Origin: Spirogloea muscicola
Lineage: Eukaryota > Streptophyta > Zygnematophyceae > Spirogloeales > Spirogloeaceae
DNA: 64,000 bases
Direction of reading: 5' to 3'
NCBI GenBank assembly: GCA_009602725.1
Contig: WELB01000050.1
Coordinates: 439,816-503,815 of the forward strand
Numbering within the stretch: the first letter of the stretch is position 1; every line of letters begins with the position of its first letter. Shown here piece by piece: positions 35,313 through 46,384 of this stretch. A program made the position numbers and the translations under genes. The notes under the pieces were generated by a model. It worked only from the letters and a program-made list of their open reading frames with translations, ran no database searches and was not told the DNA's origin.

Positions 35313-35424
35313 CTGCCGCCGGAAGCGGCGCCGCCGCGCCCGCCGGCCTTTCCGGCGGAGATAGTGGCGGTTGCTGGGATATTGGGGGTTTTCACTTAAC
35401 CCCTGTGCGGGAAAACGTAGTCCA

Positions 35425-35995
35425 TTGAGTCATGGAGGGCCTGACTGGCCAAGTACGAGGCAAGCACATGAACAGATGTACACCGCCTGCTGCTAAGCTG
35501 ACCCGCTCAGTAAGCACGAGTCAGCACATAGAGGTCGCTAACTGATGCCAGAATACCGGACGGCAGTTGAGACGCCCTTGTGCCACCAGCTAAGGCTCGA
35601 CCAGCTTTCTGGTGCAAAGGTTGAGCCTGAGCTCGCTGCAGACAAGCTGACACTCAGATGTCGCAGACTGACAGATAGGCTGCCGGCATGCCCATCTGGG
35701 CTGGAAGCATATCCTCGCGTCGTGCATACGCCAGACTAGCTATGTTCTCAAGTACGGTATGGAAGCGAGGACCCAGGCAGCCGAAAGTGTCAGTCGCGGC
35801 TGGTAGGAAGAGATCACTGCGGGGGTAGTCAGAGTAGTGTAGAAGCTTTCTCTGCTCTGCACCTCCCACTGCGTGGCCAGCGATGTGAGTCGATGCTGAA
35901 CTCTTGTACGCTTCCGTCACAACCACATCAACCAAGGGTCGTGGGCCTCCGCCCGCCAGGTTGTACACCCACAATCTGCAGGGTGCGACAGTGAC
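35425..35995 (-). mobile_element. non-LTR retrotransposon (LINE) C-terminal and 3' fragment
   Basis: The minus frame at 35654-35974 encodes VDVVVTEAYKSSASTHIAGHA, KLLHYSDYPRSDLFLPAATD and TFGCLGPRF..LENIASLAYARRE. This resembles the C-terminal endonuclease-like region of LINEs with a zinc-binding motif and restriction-type nuclease. The 3' untranslated part follows down to 35425 (AGCACATGAACAGATGTACA). It is related to copies at 51690-52560 and 63095-63545 and is 5'-truncated. It begins about 110 bases upstream of the farthest possible OTP51 start. Confidence 0.75.
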
Positions 35996-36199
35996 GGCGT
36001 CCCTGAGAATCTGTGGTGATGGGCTTTATATTGCTCACTTCCACAATGGCGAGGTAGCTGGCGTCGCGCATTAGGTCCGCCAGGGCGTCCCGTAGAAGAT
36101 TATGAATGCCTGCCCACCACCTCAGGGCCTGTGGGCCACCGCAGCATGTGGGTTTAGGATGGGCGAATGGGAGCTTAGAGCTCCCTTTGTTAGAGCGAA

Positions 36200-36780
36200 T
36201 GCTTCTGTGTCACAGCTGCAAGAGCTGCTTTTCCCACAGCCATCGCCCTATTTTGAAGTGAGCTCTTCTACATCTGGCGAGGGCTGTGAAAAGCCAAGCC
36301 AAGAGGAAGTTGTCAAGGTCCGAACGGACCGAAAAGTGCGAAAACACATAGCCAAGCAAGTTCTATGAAGGATAACCACTTAGTAACCTCTACTTAGCAG
36401 CCGCAAGGCAGAAGACTAGCCGCTGGGGAAAAAGCAAGTGGCTAGGAAGTTGCTGGAAATGAAAACAACTCTTCGATATTGACAGCAGTGGCTGTGAGAG
36501 GCCAGCACGGAATGGACAAGGTCTGAAAGGGCCGGATGGCGCAAAAAGCAAGATGCTAATCTCTAAGACGTCAGCAAGTAGGCTGTCATTAATTTCTAGT
36601 CAGTAAGTGCAAGTCGGATAGCTAGAGGGCGGAAAAGATGTCGCCCTGACACAATCCGGAGGCCGGAAAGCACTCCTCTTGACCTTCTAGCTCCTTCGAA
36701 ACTTTGTTCATTCTTTTTTCTGGGCTGGCCACTCACAGCCATCGCCCTCCACACAGGCCCTCTATCACTGCAAGGATAAG
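36200..36780. repeat. cluster of LINE-tail copies
   Basis: Minus copies at about 36230-36335 and 36480-36545, a decayed terminal-peptide copy at 36595-36670 (-), and a plus hairpin copy at 36690-36760 (TTCTGGGCTGGCCACTCACAGCCATCGCCC). Confidence 0.7.
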
Positions 36781-39700
36781 TGCCTCGTGCTAAGCAGCAC
36801 TTGCGCACCAACATCAAAGGACAGGTCCTTCCGATGTTTGTCAGCATAAGCCTTCTGGCGACTCTGAGCAATTTCCAAGAATTGCCGAGCTCGTCTCTGA
36901 GCCTCCAAGAGGGTCCCAGTAAAGGCTACTGCGGCGGGAATTCGTTCCGGCCTCCCCCCCTGAAGTGGAGCTCGGGGATGCTGACCATAGTTGAGGACGC
37001 TGACGTTGGCGTGTTCAGCAAACCATGATTCTTTGCCATACCCTTGACGGATAGGACAGAGAGCTCAGAGAGGTCAGCTGTGGGTTGCCGAGAAGCTTGA
37101 CGAGTCGGACGCAGTCCTGCAGCCCGCACTCCAGAAGCGTTCAAGGCAGCCAACGCATCAGCTCCGCGAATGTTGGGACGCACAGGGTCCCCAACATCAA
37201 GCCGTCCAGGGCAATAAACCCACTGGAAATCGAATTGTGCGGTAAGCGTGCACCACAGCCAGCAAAGCCCGATAATCACTGCACATGCGTAGACACTCAT
37301 TCTCCTTTTGACAAAAGGAATGGGCGCTGCATATGGCAATTGAAAGGACGCATCATAGCCCGTCGCCAGCAGGTCGTCGACCTGAGACTGCATTTGTCGA
37401 GACGTTGGACAGTGCAAGTCTGGCGTGCAAAATCGAGGATGTTGGTGGAGCACAAAGCCAAGCAATGATCACGCCAAATGCGACCGTCAGCGCAATAGCG
37501 TAACAAAGCACCTCAGCTTTATATTGCTGAATTGGAATTGAGCATAAACCCAGCACAGTGGTGGGCTGGCCATCGGCTATTGGCACATTAGATAGACCGT
37601 CTGCTTGCAGATGCAAGCCAGCGGAGCACACCAAATCCCTACTCACGGAGGACACTGAGGTGAGGCCCCTGAGTCTACGAGGAATCTAGCTGGTGCCGTA
37701 GCAACCAGCCCCTCAAACAGCATGGTATGTCCACCATGGACGCTGCCCAGAAATGGGGTGCGAGCAACGTAGACCCTAACCGCAGTCGGGTAAGGCCTAT
37801 GCTCATAAGCATCGACGCTACGCCTAAGGAGCCTGTGACCTGCCTCGTGCGAGCACAGCAGGTCCATTCCCAGCGGAGCTCGACTACTCACGCCGCGCCT
37901 CTGCGGCACAATGAATAACAGCATTTCTTCAGCGTCACGGCGCTCAGGCCAGTTCAAGTGAACGTCAGCAGCGTCTTGCAAGTCGTTGTGGGCAACCCAC
38001 ACAAATAGAAGCCCTCCGGCCTCCAGACCTTGCAATAATGCAGAATTTGTGCGCACAACCGGTACGTTGGTTGACGGGCAAACAAGGCCAGCAAGATCAA
38101 ACAGCTCAAGTGCGTCTGGCTGAATGATGTGGCGCCCAGAGGCGAGGGCTAGGCACTCACGCTTCCCCTTGAAGCTGCCCTTGTCCCGGCCCATCGGGCG
38201 CTGTGGACGTGGCCCAGCGGATGCCGCCGTGCACTCCCTGGACATGTGGCCCGGCTCCCCGCACTTGAAGCAAGTAGCTCCCGCCATGCGCGGCTTGGGG
38301 AAGCCCGCGCGCGGCTTGGTGAAGCCGCCTTGAGGGCGCGGGTTCAAACCCTGACGTGGTTGGAACCGCCTGTTGCGGCGGTCTGCATCAGAACCATCTG
38401 CCTGCAACAGAGGCCGCTTGCTCGGACCTGCAAGGTTGGGCGTGCCGAGCACCTTGCGTGCATGCTCCACTATCTGTGTGAAGTCCATGAGCTGCTTCGC
38501 TGTCGTGGTATCGATGGCGACATGTTCGCGATAACGCTGAGGCAATCCTGCCTTAATGCATTGGCACTGTTCAATAGGCGCCATGGCGGGGTACAGCCTT
38601 GGCTGAACGAGATGGACGACTGGTTCGTCTGCTCCCTCACGGAGGCGGAGGCACGCGTGCGTCTCGCCTCTACCTACCTGTCAGGGCAGCCGCGGGACTG
38701 GTGGAGTACCATTGAGCAGGGCGCGTCCGAGAAAGCCGCCGATTGGAGCTTCTTTTGCAGCTCGCTCCTGTCCACCTACGGTGACCCCACGAGGAGCTGC
38801 ACGTCCGTGATGCCCTGGATGAGCTCCGCATGGAGGGTGAGGGCAAGGAGGCCTTTGAGACCTATTTGCGGAGCTTCCGGCTGCTGCTGTCCAAGCTCCA
38901 CACTGTACCCATGGCGCCTATTGAACAGTGCCAACGCTTTTAGGCAGGATTGCCTCGGCGTTATCGCAAACATGTCGCCATCGATACCATGAGCTGCTTC
39001 GCTGTCGTGGAGCTTGGAGAGCAGCAGCCGGAAGCTCCGCAAATAGGTCTCAAAGGCCTCCTTGCCCTCACCCTCCATGCGGAGCTCATCCAGGGCATCA
39101 CGGACGTGCAGCTCCTTGTGGGGGTCACCGTAGGTGGACAGGAGCGAGCTGCAAAAGAAGCTCCAATCGGCGGCTTTCTCGGGAGCGCCCTGCTTAATGA
39201 TACTCCACCAGTCCCGCGGCTGCCCTGACAGGTAGGTAGAGGCGAGGCGCACGCGTGCCTCCGCCTCCGTGAGGGAGCAGACGGACCAGTCGTCCATCTC
39301 GTTCAGCCAAGGCTGTACCCCGCCTTTGTCGCCGTGGCCAGAGTACTGCCACGGTGCGTGAGCCCTGGCCAGGCCATGCTCAGGGGGTCCGTGGTTCTTG
39401 CGCCCAAGGTGCAGTGTGGCATCCACCTCTTGCATGCGCCTCTCTGTGGCGCGCAGCCGGACGAGGAGGGTGCGCAGCTCCGAGCAAAGCCTTGCATGGA
39501 GACGGTGTTGGGCTGGGTCCGTTGTAGGCGCTGCTGCTGCAAGGTCCTGCATGAGGAGGGCGATTCGTTGCACCTCCCCAGCCGACAAGCCTTCGGCTCC
39601 CAGCTCGGCATACCCTCCCAGGGCTTGCCCGGCAGCGGCCACTGGATCCACAGTATCTGGCCCCGCCACGGCCGTCGTCGTGTCCACAGCCGACCGTCCT

Positions 39701-40355
39701 GGAGCAGGCGTCGTATCCACGACCGTCTGCTCCGCGGCAGCTGCTTCCGCAGCGGTCCGCTCCGCGGCAGCCGCTGCATCCGCAGCGGTCCGCGCCTCCG
39801 CAGCCGCTGCATCGGCAGCGGACCGCGCTGCCGTCCGCGCTGCCGTTCGTGGCCGGGCGGATCTTGCGCTAGAATGCATGCGCGAAGTCATCTTGGCTGA
39901 GGGACACTGACGGATCAATACAGCTCCGTCAGTCAGCAGAGCCCACACGCCACACCGCAATACAAGGTGCGCGAGACTGCTGCAGCAGCGAGCGAGCAAG
40001 CAAGGCAGCGCGCAACTCCACAGCAGGCAGGCAGACAGCCGCGATGTGACCAAGACTGATGCTCACAAGCAATGCTGGTCACACGACTGATCTCACCACA
40101 CAAAGACTGCAAGCTCAAGCTTCACCTCAAGAGTAGCGAATGCAGCAAGTGGCCTCAAGGATCAGTCTGCAATCTGGCGTTGGTCACCGGCTCACAGCGC
40201 AAGGATGACGCAGCACCCGGCGCTTCTGCGGAGCCGTCCCACGGACCAACGTCTGGCAAGCACTTCAACTTTGACAGGAAAAAGTCAGGCCAGAATATCA
40301 AGGAGATCCTTGCATCATCAGCGAGCACAAGAAGTCATAAGCACGATAGATGCAA

Positions 40356-40372
40356 GGCCGCCTCTGATACCA
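40356..40372 (-). other. primer-binding site of the LTR element (initiator Met tRNA type)
   Basis: The minus strand reads TGGTATCAGAGGCGGCC two bases inside the LTR. It begins with the TGGTATCAGAG used by many plant Ty3 and Ty1 elements to anneal initiator methionine tRNA. Confidence 0.85.
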
Positions 40373-40374
40373 AT

Positions 40375-40917
40375 TGTAATGAATCTCGCGCTGAACACGC
40401 AGTTAGAGGGAAAGAGTCCTTATTGTATTCGAGCATAGGGGGTTTAGGGGCCAATCCACTACACAAGGAAGCACTAGCGCATAGCGCTGCGGAAGACAGG
40501 CCCTGTGGCGCCGCCTTGACGGCGGCTCCACCTCCTGGGCGCAGGCCGGCGCAGCAGGCCCCGCAGCGCAGTGCGGCGGCGGCTGCGGCGGCGAGCAGCG
40601 GCAAGGCTGCTCCGAGGCTTCCCGGGCTCGAACTGATTGATGAGCCTCAGCCCATGAGGCTCCTTGGTGCTTCCCCGTGCCAGCCCCCCCCTCCAGGGGT
40701 GTGAGCAGGTTCGCCCCAAGGCCCGCCTTGCGGCAGGCCAAAGGTCCTCCCTTGGCCGGGCGGGTCCTTGAGGGGTATTTCCGGACGGGCGGAGCCCGCA
40801 CCCGGGCGGGCCACCGGCCAGCCAGCCTGGCAGCTGGCAGGACACCTGGCCCACATAGTCGGTCATGTAATGCCAACAGAGCCATGTGGCTTAACCAGAC
40901 GAGCTGTTTTCATTACA
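40375..40917 (-). repeat. long terminal repeat (543 bp), single copy
   Basis: Bounded by TGTAATG (minus-strand start) and CATTACA (end), the short inverted ends typical of LTRs, and followed immediately by the primer-binding site. The interior is GC-rich. No partner LTR was found at the other end of the element. Confidence 0.75.
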
Positions 40918-40984
40918 CCCAAGCTGTCACAGGCCAGCCCAACGAGTCCCCTTGCTCTGAGAGTCCCCTTGCTGCTGTCTCAGT

Positions 40985-41610
40985 ACTTAGCACCCAGGGT
41001 TCTTCCTTTTGGGCTGGCCTCTCCCAGCCACCAGTCAATCTGGCCGCGCTTGCCAAGGAACGGACAAGGTCTGAAAGGGCCGGATGGTCCGTCTGTGGGC
41101 GAGCAATTTCTCTTTACGAGAGCCAGAGGCTGCAGCCTCCTTTTTGCCTTTCTCTGGCCCCATTCGTTCATTCGAACGAAGTTCAGAATCTTTTGGCTGG
41201 GCTGGCCTCTCACAAGCAAGAAATTGCCCTCTCCCAGCCACCGCCCTCATGGAAGCGTCGTTTCTGCTGTTATGAAAAGAAAGTTCTCGCAGGGCAGCGG
41301 CGAGTAAGCTGTGGAAGACCCTTTGCTCTCAGATTTTTTTTAACCAACATTGGCGGAAAAGGCCACAGTGATCATGGTCACCGAGGGGGTGGCCATACTG
41401 GGGCCACCTGGCCGAGCACTTCATAAGTTTTTACTGACCGAGCGTATGGGAGCGGAGAGCCACGGCCAGGGCAAGTTCCTCTCCAGGCCCATTTGTAGCT
41501 GCTAAACGCTTGTAGGCCCCTCCAAACCTTTGTCAATTCTTGGGCTGGCTTTTCGCAGCCCTTGCCCCCATTGGAAGTGCCACTTCTTCTTACTGTTTAA
41601 CCTCCGCCCA
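40985..41610. repeat. LINE-tail copies
   Basis: Plus copies at about 41005-41040 (TTTGGGCTGGCCTCTCCCAGCCACC), 41190-41260 and 41515-41600 (GGGCTGGCTTTTCGCAGCCC, hairpin 41542-41561), and a minus-type tail near 41060-41100 (AAGGTCTGAAAGGGCCGG). Confidence 0.7.
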
Positions 41611-42120
41611 GCTCTGGCTTTGGCAGGTCATTGGCCCTGGTGTTGACCCCTTGGGCTGACCAGGGTCTACCCAAAGAATCTACAGCCAAAATGAATCCTA
41701 ATTGACCCTGGTCAACCAGGTCAGCAGAAGGTTCAACGCTTGTCAAACGCCAGAGCTGCGTGGAGGGCAAACGATGAGAGAAGAGGACCTGCTCGGGCGC
41801 GCCCGATGGCTCGGAGGCCGCCACGTGGGACGCAGTGAGCGCCGCCTCAGATCCGCGCCGTGCCTCCGGACCTTGACCACCCAGCTCGTACGGCCCACGT
41901 ACGGACGGGCGCTGCAGAGCTCGGGAGGCCACCACGGTTCGCGCAGTGGGCGCCGCCCAGCATTCGCGCGCCGGCCTCTCCGGATCTTTGACCCCTGAGT
42001 TTATGGTTGTGGACCTTGTTCAGGCTGGCCTCGCAGCTGGCCTCGCACAACTACTTCACTGTAAGAGTCTTCCCGGCCCTAGCCTCTCACATCCACCGCC
42101 CCCTCCTGAAAGCCTCCGCC
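41611..42120. other. intergenic region, no gene seen
   Basis: Contains an imperfect duplicated GC-rich stretch (CTCGGAGGCCGCCACGTGGG at about 41813 and CTCGGGAGGCCACCACGGTT at about 41919) but no supported gene. Confidence 0.45.
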
Positions 42121-42123
42121 CTC

Positions 42124-42491
<368 letters not shown>

Positions 42492-42659
42492 GCTCTTTCC
42501 TCGGGTTGCCGCCACTGCCGCTGTTGCCACCGACGCCGCTGCTTCATCAGTAGGCATCGCGTGTGCAATTGGGCCGTGCCAACCTGTCATCGGCGGAGCT
42601 TTGGAAAGCGCGTGGTCGTAACCCAGTTGGCATTGCCCTTGATCGTGACCACAACGGTA

Positions 42660-43035
42660 CTCTGCCCACGACAGCGAGCGATGGCCCCGTAGATACGCCC
42701 ATAACAAGAGATAATCCTGATCTTCGGTAAGCCACCATCAAAAGTGACTTTGTGTGACGGCAATTTCTCTAGCATGTATCTTGGGTGAGCTCTTAGACGT
42801 GTGGCCTGAGCGTTGACTGCTTGTCACATGCTTCTGCAGCGTTGTCACAATGCCCCCCAAGACAGCGAGCAATGGCTCCGTAGCAACGCCCAGAACAAGA
42901 GATATCCGTGATCCTCGGTAAGCCACCATCATATGTGACTTAGTGTGACTGCGATTTATCTTGATGAGCTCTTAGACGTGTGGCCTGAGCATTGACTGGC
43001 TGGCAAATGCTTTTGCAGCATTGTGTGCTTGCGCT
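42660..43035. repeat. tandem duplication of a ~185-base unit
   Basis: ACAGCGAGCGATGGCCCCGT at 42671 recurs as ACAGCGAGCAATGGCTCCGT at about 42862, and CTCTTAGACGTGTGGCCTGA at about 42790 recurs at about 42969. On the minus strand each unit can encode a small cysteine-containing module (GGLP.I..ISC.GR.YGAIARC), so it may be a duplicated exon. No complete gene was recognised. Confidence 0.65.
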
Positions 43036-43151
43036 GCGGTGCTTCTTAGAGGGCATCTAGTGCTTTGTTCCAGACGCCAATTTATGTGCTGTGATTGTGT
43101 GATGGTGGTCTTGTTGTAACTGGGCCAAGAGTCGCCTGTCTGGTTTGCAGC

Positions 43152-43529
43152 ATGATGTATTTGGCCGCCAGCTTCATCAACTTCAGCCTAGCTTTGGATG
43201 CAACAACCAGCATCCTCTTTCTATACCTCGATCCCAAAGAACGTGGAAGATGTTATGTTGCAGGAAATGGTATGATCATTCTAGCATTTCTGGGCGCTGT
43301 ATTTGCAGGCATAGGATCCCAGTGGTCTTTCAGAAGTAGTAAGCCCCTCAACGGTCTTGTTGGAGGTCTTAGTTTGGCGACAAATTTAACAACCATGGGA
43401 GCTGGAATATGCATTGCAAGCCGCTCAACGAGCTTCACGCGTTGCACAGCTATAGGCTTACAAGGACAGATAGTTTGGCCTGCCCTTTTCACTTCTTACG
43501 TTGCGTGTTTGCTGATCGATAGAGATTAG
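43152..43529 (+). CDS. small four-pass membrane protein, copy 1 (last exon)
   Basis: This exon, following a TTTGCAG acceptor at 43150, encodes about 125 residues ending in ACLLIDRD. Four hydrophobic stretches are seen: MMYLAASFINFSLAL, GMIILAFLGAVFAGIG, LVGGLSLATNLTTMGAG and IVWPALFTSYVACLL. It is clearly homologous to the minus-strand exon at 53137-53509. Shared blocks are LDATTSxLFLYLxP, G.C..AG, IILA.xGAxFA, ATNLTTM, WPAL.TS and ACxLID, about 45 percent identity by eye. Both exons start at the same place relative to the protein. The layout is reminiscent of tetraspan families such as MARVEL proteins, but I recognise no signature. An upstream exon is likely; if there is none, the ATG is 43152. 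Confidence 0.7.
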   Translation: MMYLAASFINFSLALDATTSILFLYLDPKERGRCYVAGNGMIILAFLGAVFAGIGSQWSFRSSKPLNGLVGGLSLATNLTTMGAGICIASRSTSFTRCTAIGLQGQIVWPALFTSYVACLLIDRD

Positions 43530-44340
43530 TTTGGGCTTGAGCAGAAAAGTTGCTCCTATCTACCATGTCAGCGCTCGCCTGCTGAGGGCAGCGCTTGTTT
43601 GTCTTTGTCATCGTATTACACGACGACGAAGACAAATGATTGTAAATAAACTCCCTGTAACTTTTCATAATGTTGTTGATATTTTCTGGGATAGAATACA
43701 AGAAATTTAAAACTTGACACAGATTTTTCTGGTGATGGTTACCATGTCAGATTCGTAGATGCACCATTCTTGTGCTTGTTATGCTCATCCTTCATCACTT
43801 GGCCTTGACTACCTTGGCACTTTCCTTTCAAAGACAACATTATACAGGTAAAGTGTGTCATGCAATAACGGTATGAGTGCTCAAGGATCCCAGGCACACT
43901 ATAGGATTCTTGATACATGACAGGTGATGTCTGAACCTCTGGATTCTTTGCCTGCTCTGTGAGACGTGATAGATTGGCTTCTACAGGAGGCGCCATGGGG
44001 CCAGCTTGTTGGGAGAGCAATGCCGTTTTGATGGCCACCATCTCACAGCAGGCACTGTTTCAAGACCTTGTTCCATGCTGAATCTCTCTGTTACTATCTA
44101 CTTAGTATATAGGAAGTTACTATCTTCTATTCTGCCTTCTACTAATCGAAGCACTCCAGCAACAACTGCAAGATCTTGTATGCGGAAGATTTTGCATCCA
44201 TAAAACTGGCTTGCATTAATCTGCTTGTGTTGATCTCTACAATCCCTACGGCCTTGAAAAGAATTTCGTGTATTTGAAACAATCGAAGGCCAGTATGGCC
44301 AAGTACAACGGTTAGCACATCTTATGACGTAGCAGCTAGC
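43530..44340. other. intergenic region, no gene seen
   Basis: AT-rich sequence after copy 1 of the four-pass gene. A short LINE-derived string (AGGCCAGTATGGCCAAGTAC) is at 44287. No supported gene. Confidence 0.45.
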
Positions 44341-44344
44341 ATCT

Positions 44345-44895
44345 AGCAGCTACTGGAGCTGCTAGTGGAGTGGGGCAGCAGCAGTGGCAGGAGGAATGGA
44401 GGAATGGGGGGGGGGGAGAGNATGGAGGGGTGGGGGGGGAAGAGGGCCGGAAGTGCCGATTGAAGCCTTGTCGACCTGTCCTGCAGGAGCTGCTTGAGGA
44501 GAAATTGGGCAGCAGCAATAGCAGGAGGGATGGGGGTGTGGGGAAGGATGGCCGGAAGTGCCGATGAGGGTCTTGTCGACCTGGCCTGGCAGCAGTGGCA
44601 GGAGAAGGGATGGCGGGGGGGGAAAGGAGGGCAGGCTGCTAGAGGAGTGAGGCAGCAGCCGTGGCAGGAGGAATGGTGGGGGGGGGGAACGAGGGCAGGA
44701 AGTGCCGATTGGGGCCTTGTCGACCTGTCCTGCTGGAGCTGCTAGAGGAGGAGTTGGGCAGCAGCAGTAGCAGGAGGGATGGCAGGGGGGGGGAGGAGGC
44801 CCGGAGGTGTTGATGAGGGCCTTGTCGGCCTGGCCTGCGTCCGTTGCAGAAGCTGCTAGAGGTATGGAGCAGCAGCAGCAGTAGCAGGAGGGGGC
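44345..44895. repeat. minisatellite, units of about 110-130 bases
   Basis: Several imperfect units contain GAGCTGCT(A/T)GAGGAG, GGGCAGCAGCAGTRGCAGG, a G-run, GGCCGGAAGTGCCGAT and CTTGTCGACCTGTCCTGC. One n lies in a G-run at 44421. Open frames through it are serine/proline-rich and are not called as genes. Confidence 0.8.
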
Positions 44896-45570
44896 GCCCA
44901 GGGGAGCCGCGGGGCCTGGCACAGCGGTGGCGGGGGCAGCGAGGAGGACTGAAGCAGCCGCCGTCGCCGTCGCTGGGCGCCACAACGGTCGGGGGCAGAA
45001 GAAAGAGCTCGCCATTGAGGATAGGGGCTGGAACAGCCAGCCCAAAAAAGAATGAGCAGAGTACAAGAAGCCCAAGAAGAAGGGGGCCAGGCGAAGCACT
45101 AAGGCGAAGAAAGGTCTGAGGAGGATGACAGGTGGAGCTCGGCAGCCGGCAAGGCCCGGGGGGGGCCCCCGGAGCCTGGAGCAGCCTTGAGCGGGGCGCC
45201 CGAGCCTGGAGCAGCCTTGAGCGGGGCGCCCGAGGAAGCCCCGGGGCCTGGTGCGGCCATGAGCGCGGCGGAGCGAGCGCGCCAGCCGGCGGCAGCAGGA
45301 GGCAACGGGGCCGCCGCCGCCGTCGCCGCCGGCGGCGGCGACGACGGCGGCGCGAGAGGCGGGCGCGGGCGCCCAACGGTCGGAAGCGGGGAGGCCTGTC
45401 CTTAGCAGGGGTTACTGAGTGATTTGCAGCTGCTTTCTTTCTTTGTGTGCTTTGTTTTCTTGGCGCTTCCTCTGGCCCCCTTCTCGTACTTTGTTCATTC
45501 ATTTTTGGGCTGGCTTGTCCAGCCCCTATCCTCACTGGGCGAGCCCTTCTTTCTGTCCTGCTGGCAAGGG
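44896..45570. repeat. GC-rich repeat copy 2 bracketed by LINE tails
   Basis: 44896-44990 and 45130-45400 match the repeat at 29062-29450, including a short internal duplication of GCCTGGAGCAGCCTTGAGCG at about 45175 and 45205. 45000-45120 (-) and 45400-45565 (+) are LINE tails with hairpins. The same neighbour order as at 28.6-29.7 kb supports a composite element. Confidence 0.65.
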
Positions 45571-46009
45571 GGGTCGTCAACCACGGCCTTGGGGATTGAC
45601 ATGCTGCCAGGTAGGTCAGGTTCAGCCGTCGGCTCAAGCTGGTTGGCCGGCCCTTCTTGAGACTTCTTCTCAGTAGAGCCAGACCCGACTACGGGCGGTG
45701 GGCTCTAGCGCTCTTTTCTATGATCGCCTCGCCACCTCTCTTTGTGCGCTAGCTATTGCCTGAACAGTGTGTTGGCGACTGTTTCATCTCATTGTTGCTT
45801 GTTTCTGCATTTTTAAATCATCATCGCATTATCTTATGTTCTCAGGATCCCTTTATCTGACACGTTCTAACCTACGATTTCTCCAGATATACATATAGAC
45901 ATTTTGATATAATTGATAATCAGTGATGACAATCAATAATATAGCATCTCGCTTTTGGCTGTTTGCCATGATAATCTATTTCATTGCCACATACACTCTT
46001 TCATTCTCA

Positions 46010-46200
46010 TCAAATAATTAGTCCTTATTTTCGCGCCTTATAGTTGGCAGGTTTTAGCCAATATTGCCTATATCTCCTGCCACATACACACAATTCACAA
46101 AAAATTGTGGTCAAAGAATCTTGCGCCTTATCCTTTGCAGTATTTTGCCAAAATCGCATATATCTCTTGCAACATACGCACGTCATTATATTTCAACGAA
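46010..46200. repeat. AT-rich tandem repeat, about 80-base unit
   Basis: CGCGCCTTATAGTTGGCAGG and TTGCGCCTTATCCTTTGCAG each precede a TTTTxGCCAAxATxGCxTATATCTCxTGC string and an ACATACRCAC string. A third, weaker copy (ATTGCCACATACACTC) lies at about 45983. Confidence 0.6.
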
Positions 46201-46384
46201 TACATAGGGTGGCGGTTGCGGCTCAAGGTTATTTCTATGACACATTTTGATTGACCAAAACCTCATGTATTGCTGGTAACTATGAGATCGATGCATGTCG
46301 TACAATTTATAACGAAAATGCGAGGCTTGTAAGAGAGGCTCCCTACTATGGTTCCCACTACTTGGACAGCTGCATTCTTCTCAA

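Larger units (their letters stand above)
36926..40917 (-). mobile_element. Ty3/Gypsy-type LTR retrotransposon, broken fossil
   Basis: On the minus strand the order is: a 5' LTR (40917-40375), a primer-binding site, Gag with a CCHC zinc knuckle (CFKCGEPGHMSREC, near 38250), a retropepsin-like DSGA motif near 37660, and short remnants of reverse transcriptase and later Pol. The Gag core matches the retrotransposon Gag family (LASTYLSGQPRDWW). No 3' LTR is seen and most of Pol is missing, so the copy is broken, with several rearrangements and losses. Long open stretches of Gag remain, which argues for moderate rather than great age. LTR divergence cannot be used because only one LTR is present. 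Confidence 0.85.

Noticed and set aside
34375-35364. Plus-strand frame of 329 codons over the OTP51 first exon
   Set aside because: It is the GC-rich antisense shadow of the OTP51-like first exon, with Arg/Ser/Pro composition and no family resemblance.
38340-38356. GGTTCAAACCC, resembling a tRNA B box
   Set aside because: It lies inside the Gag-coding part of the LTR element and has no tRNA arms around it.
44494-45637. Frames across the minisatellite and GC-rich repeat
   Set aside because: Composition follows the repeat units, with no conserved domain.
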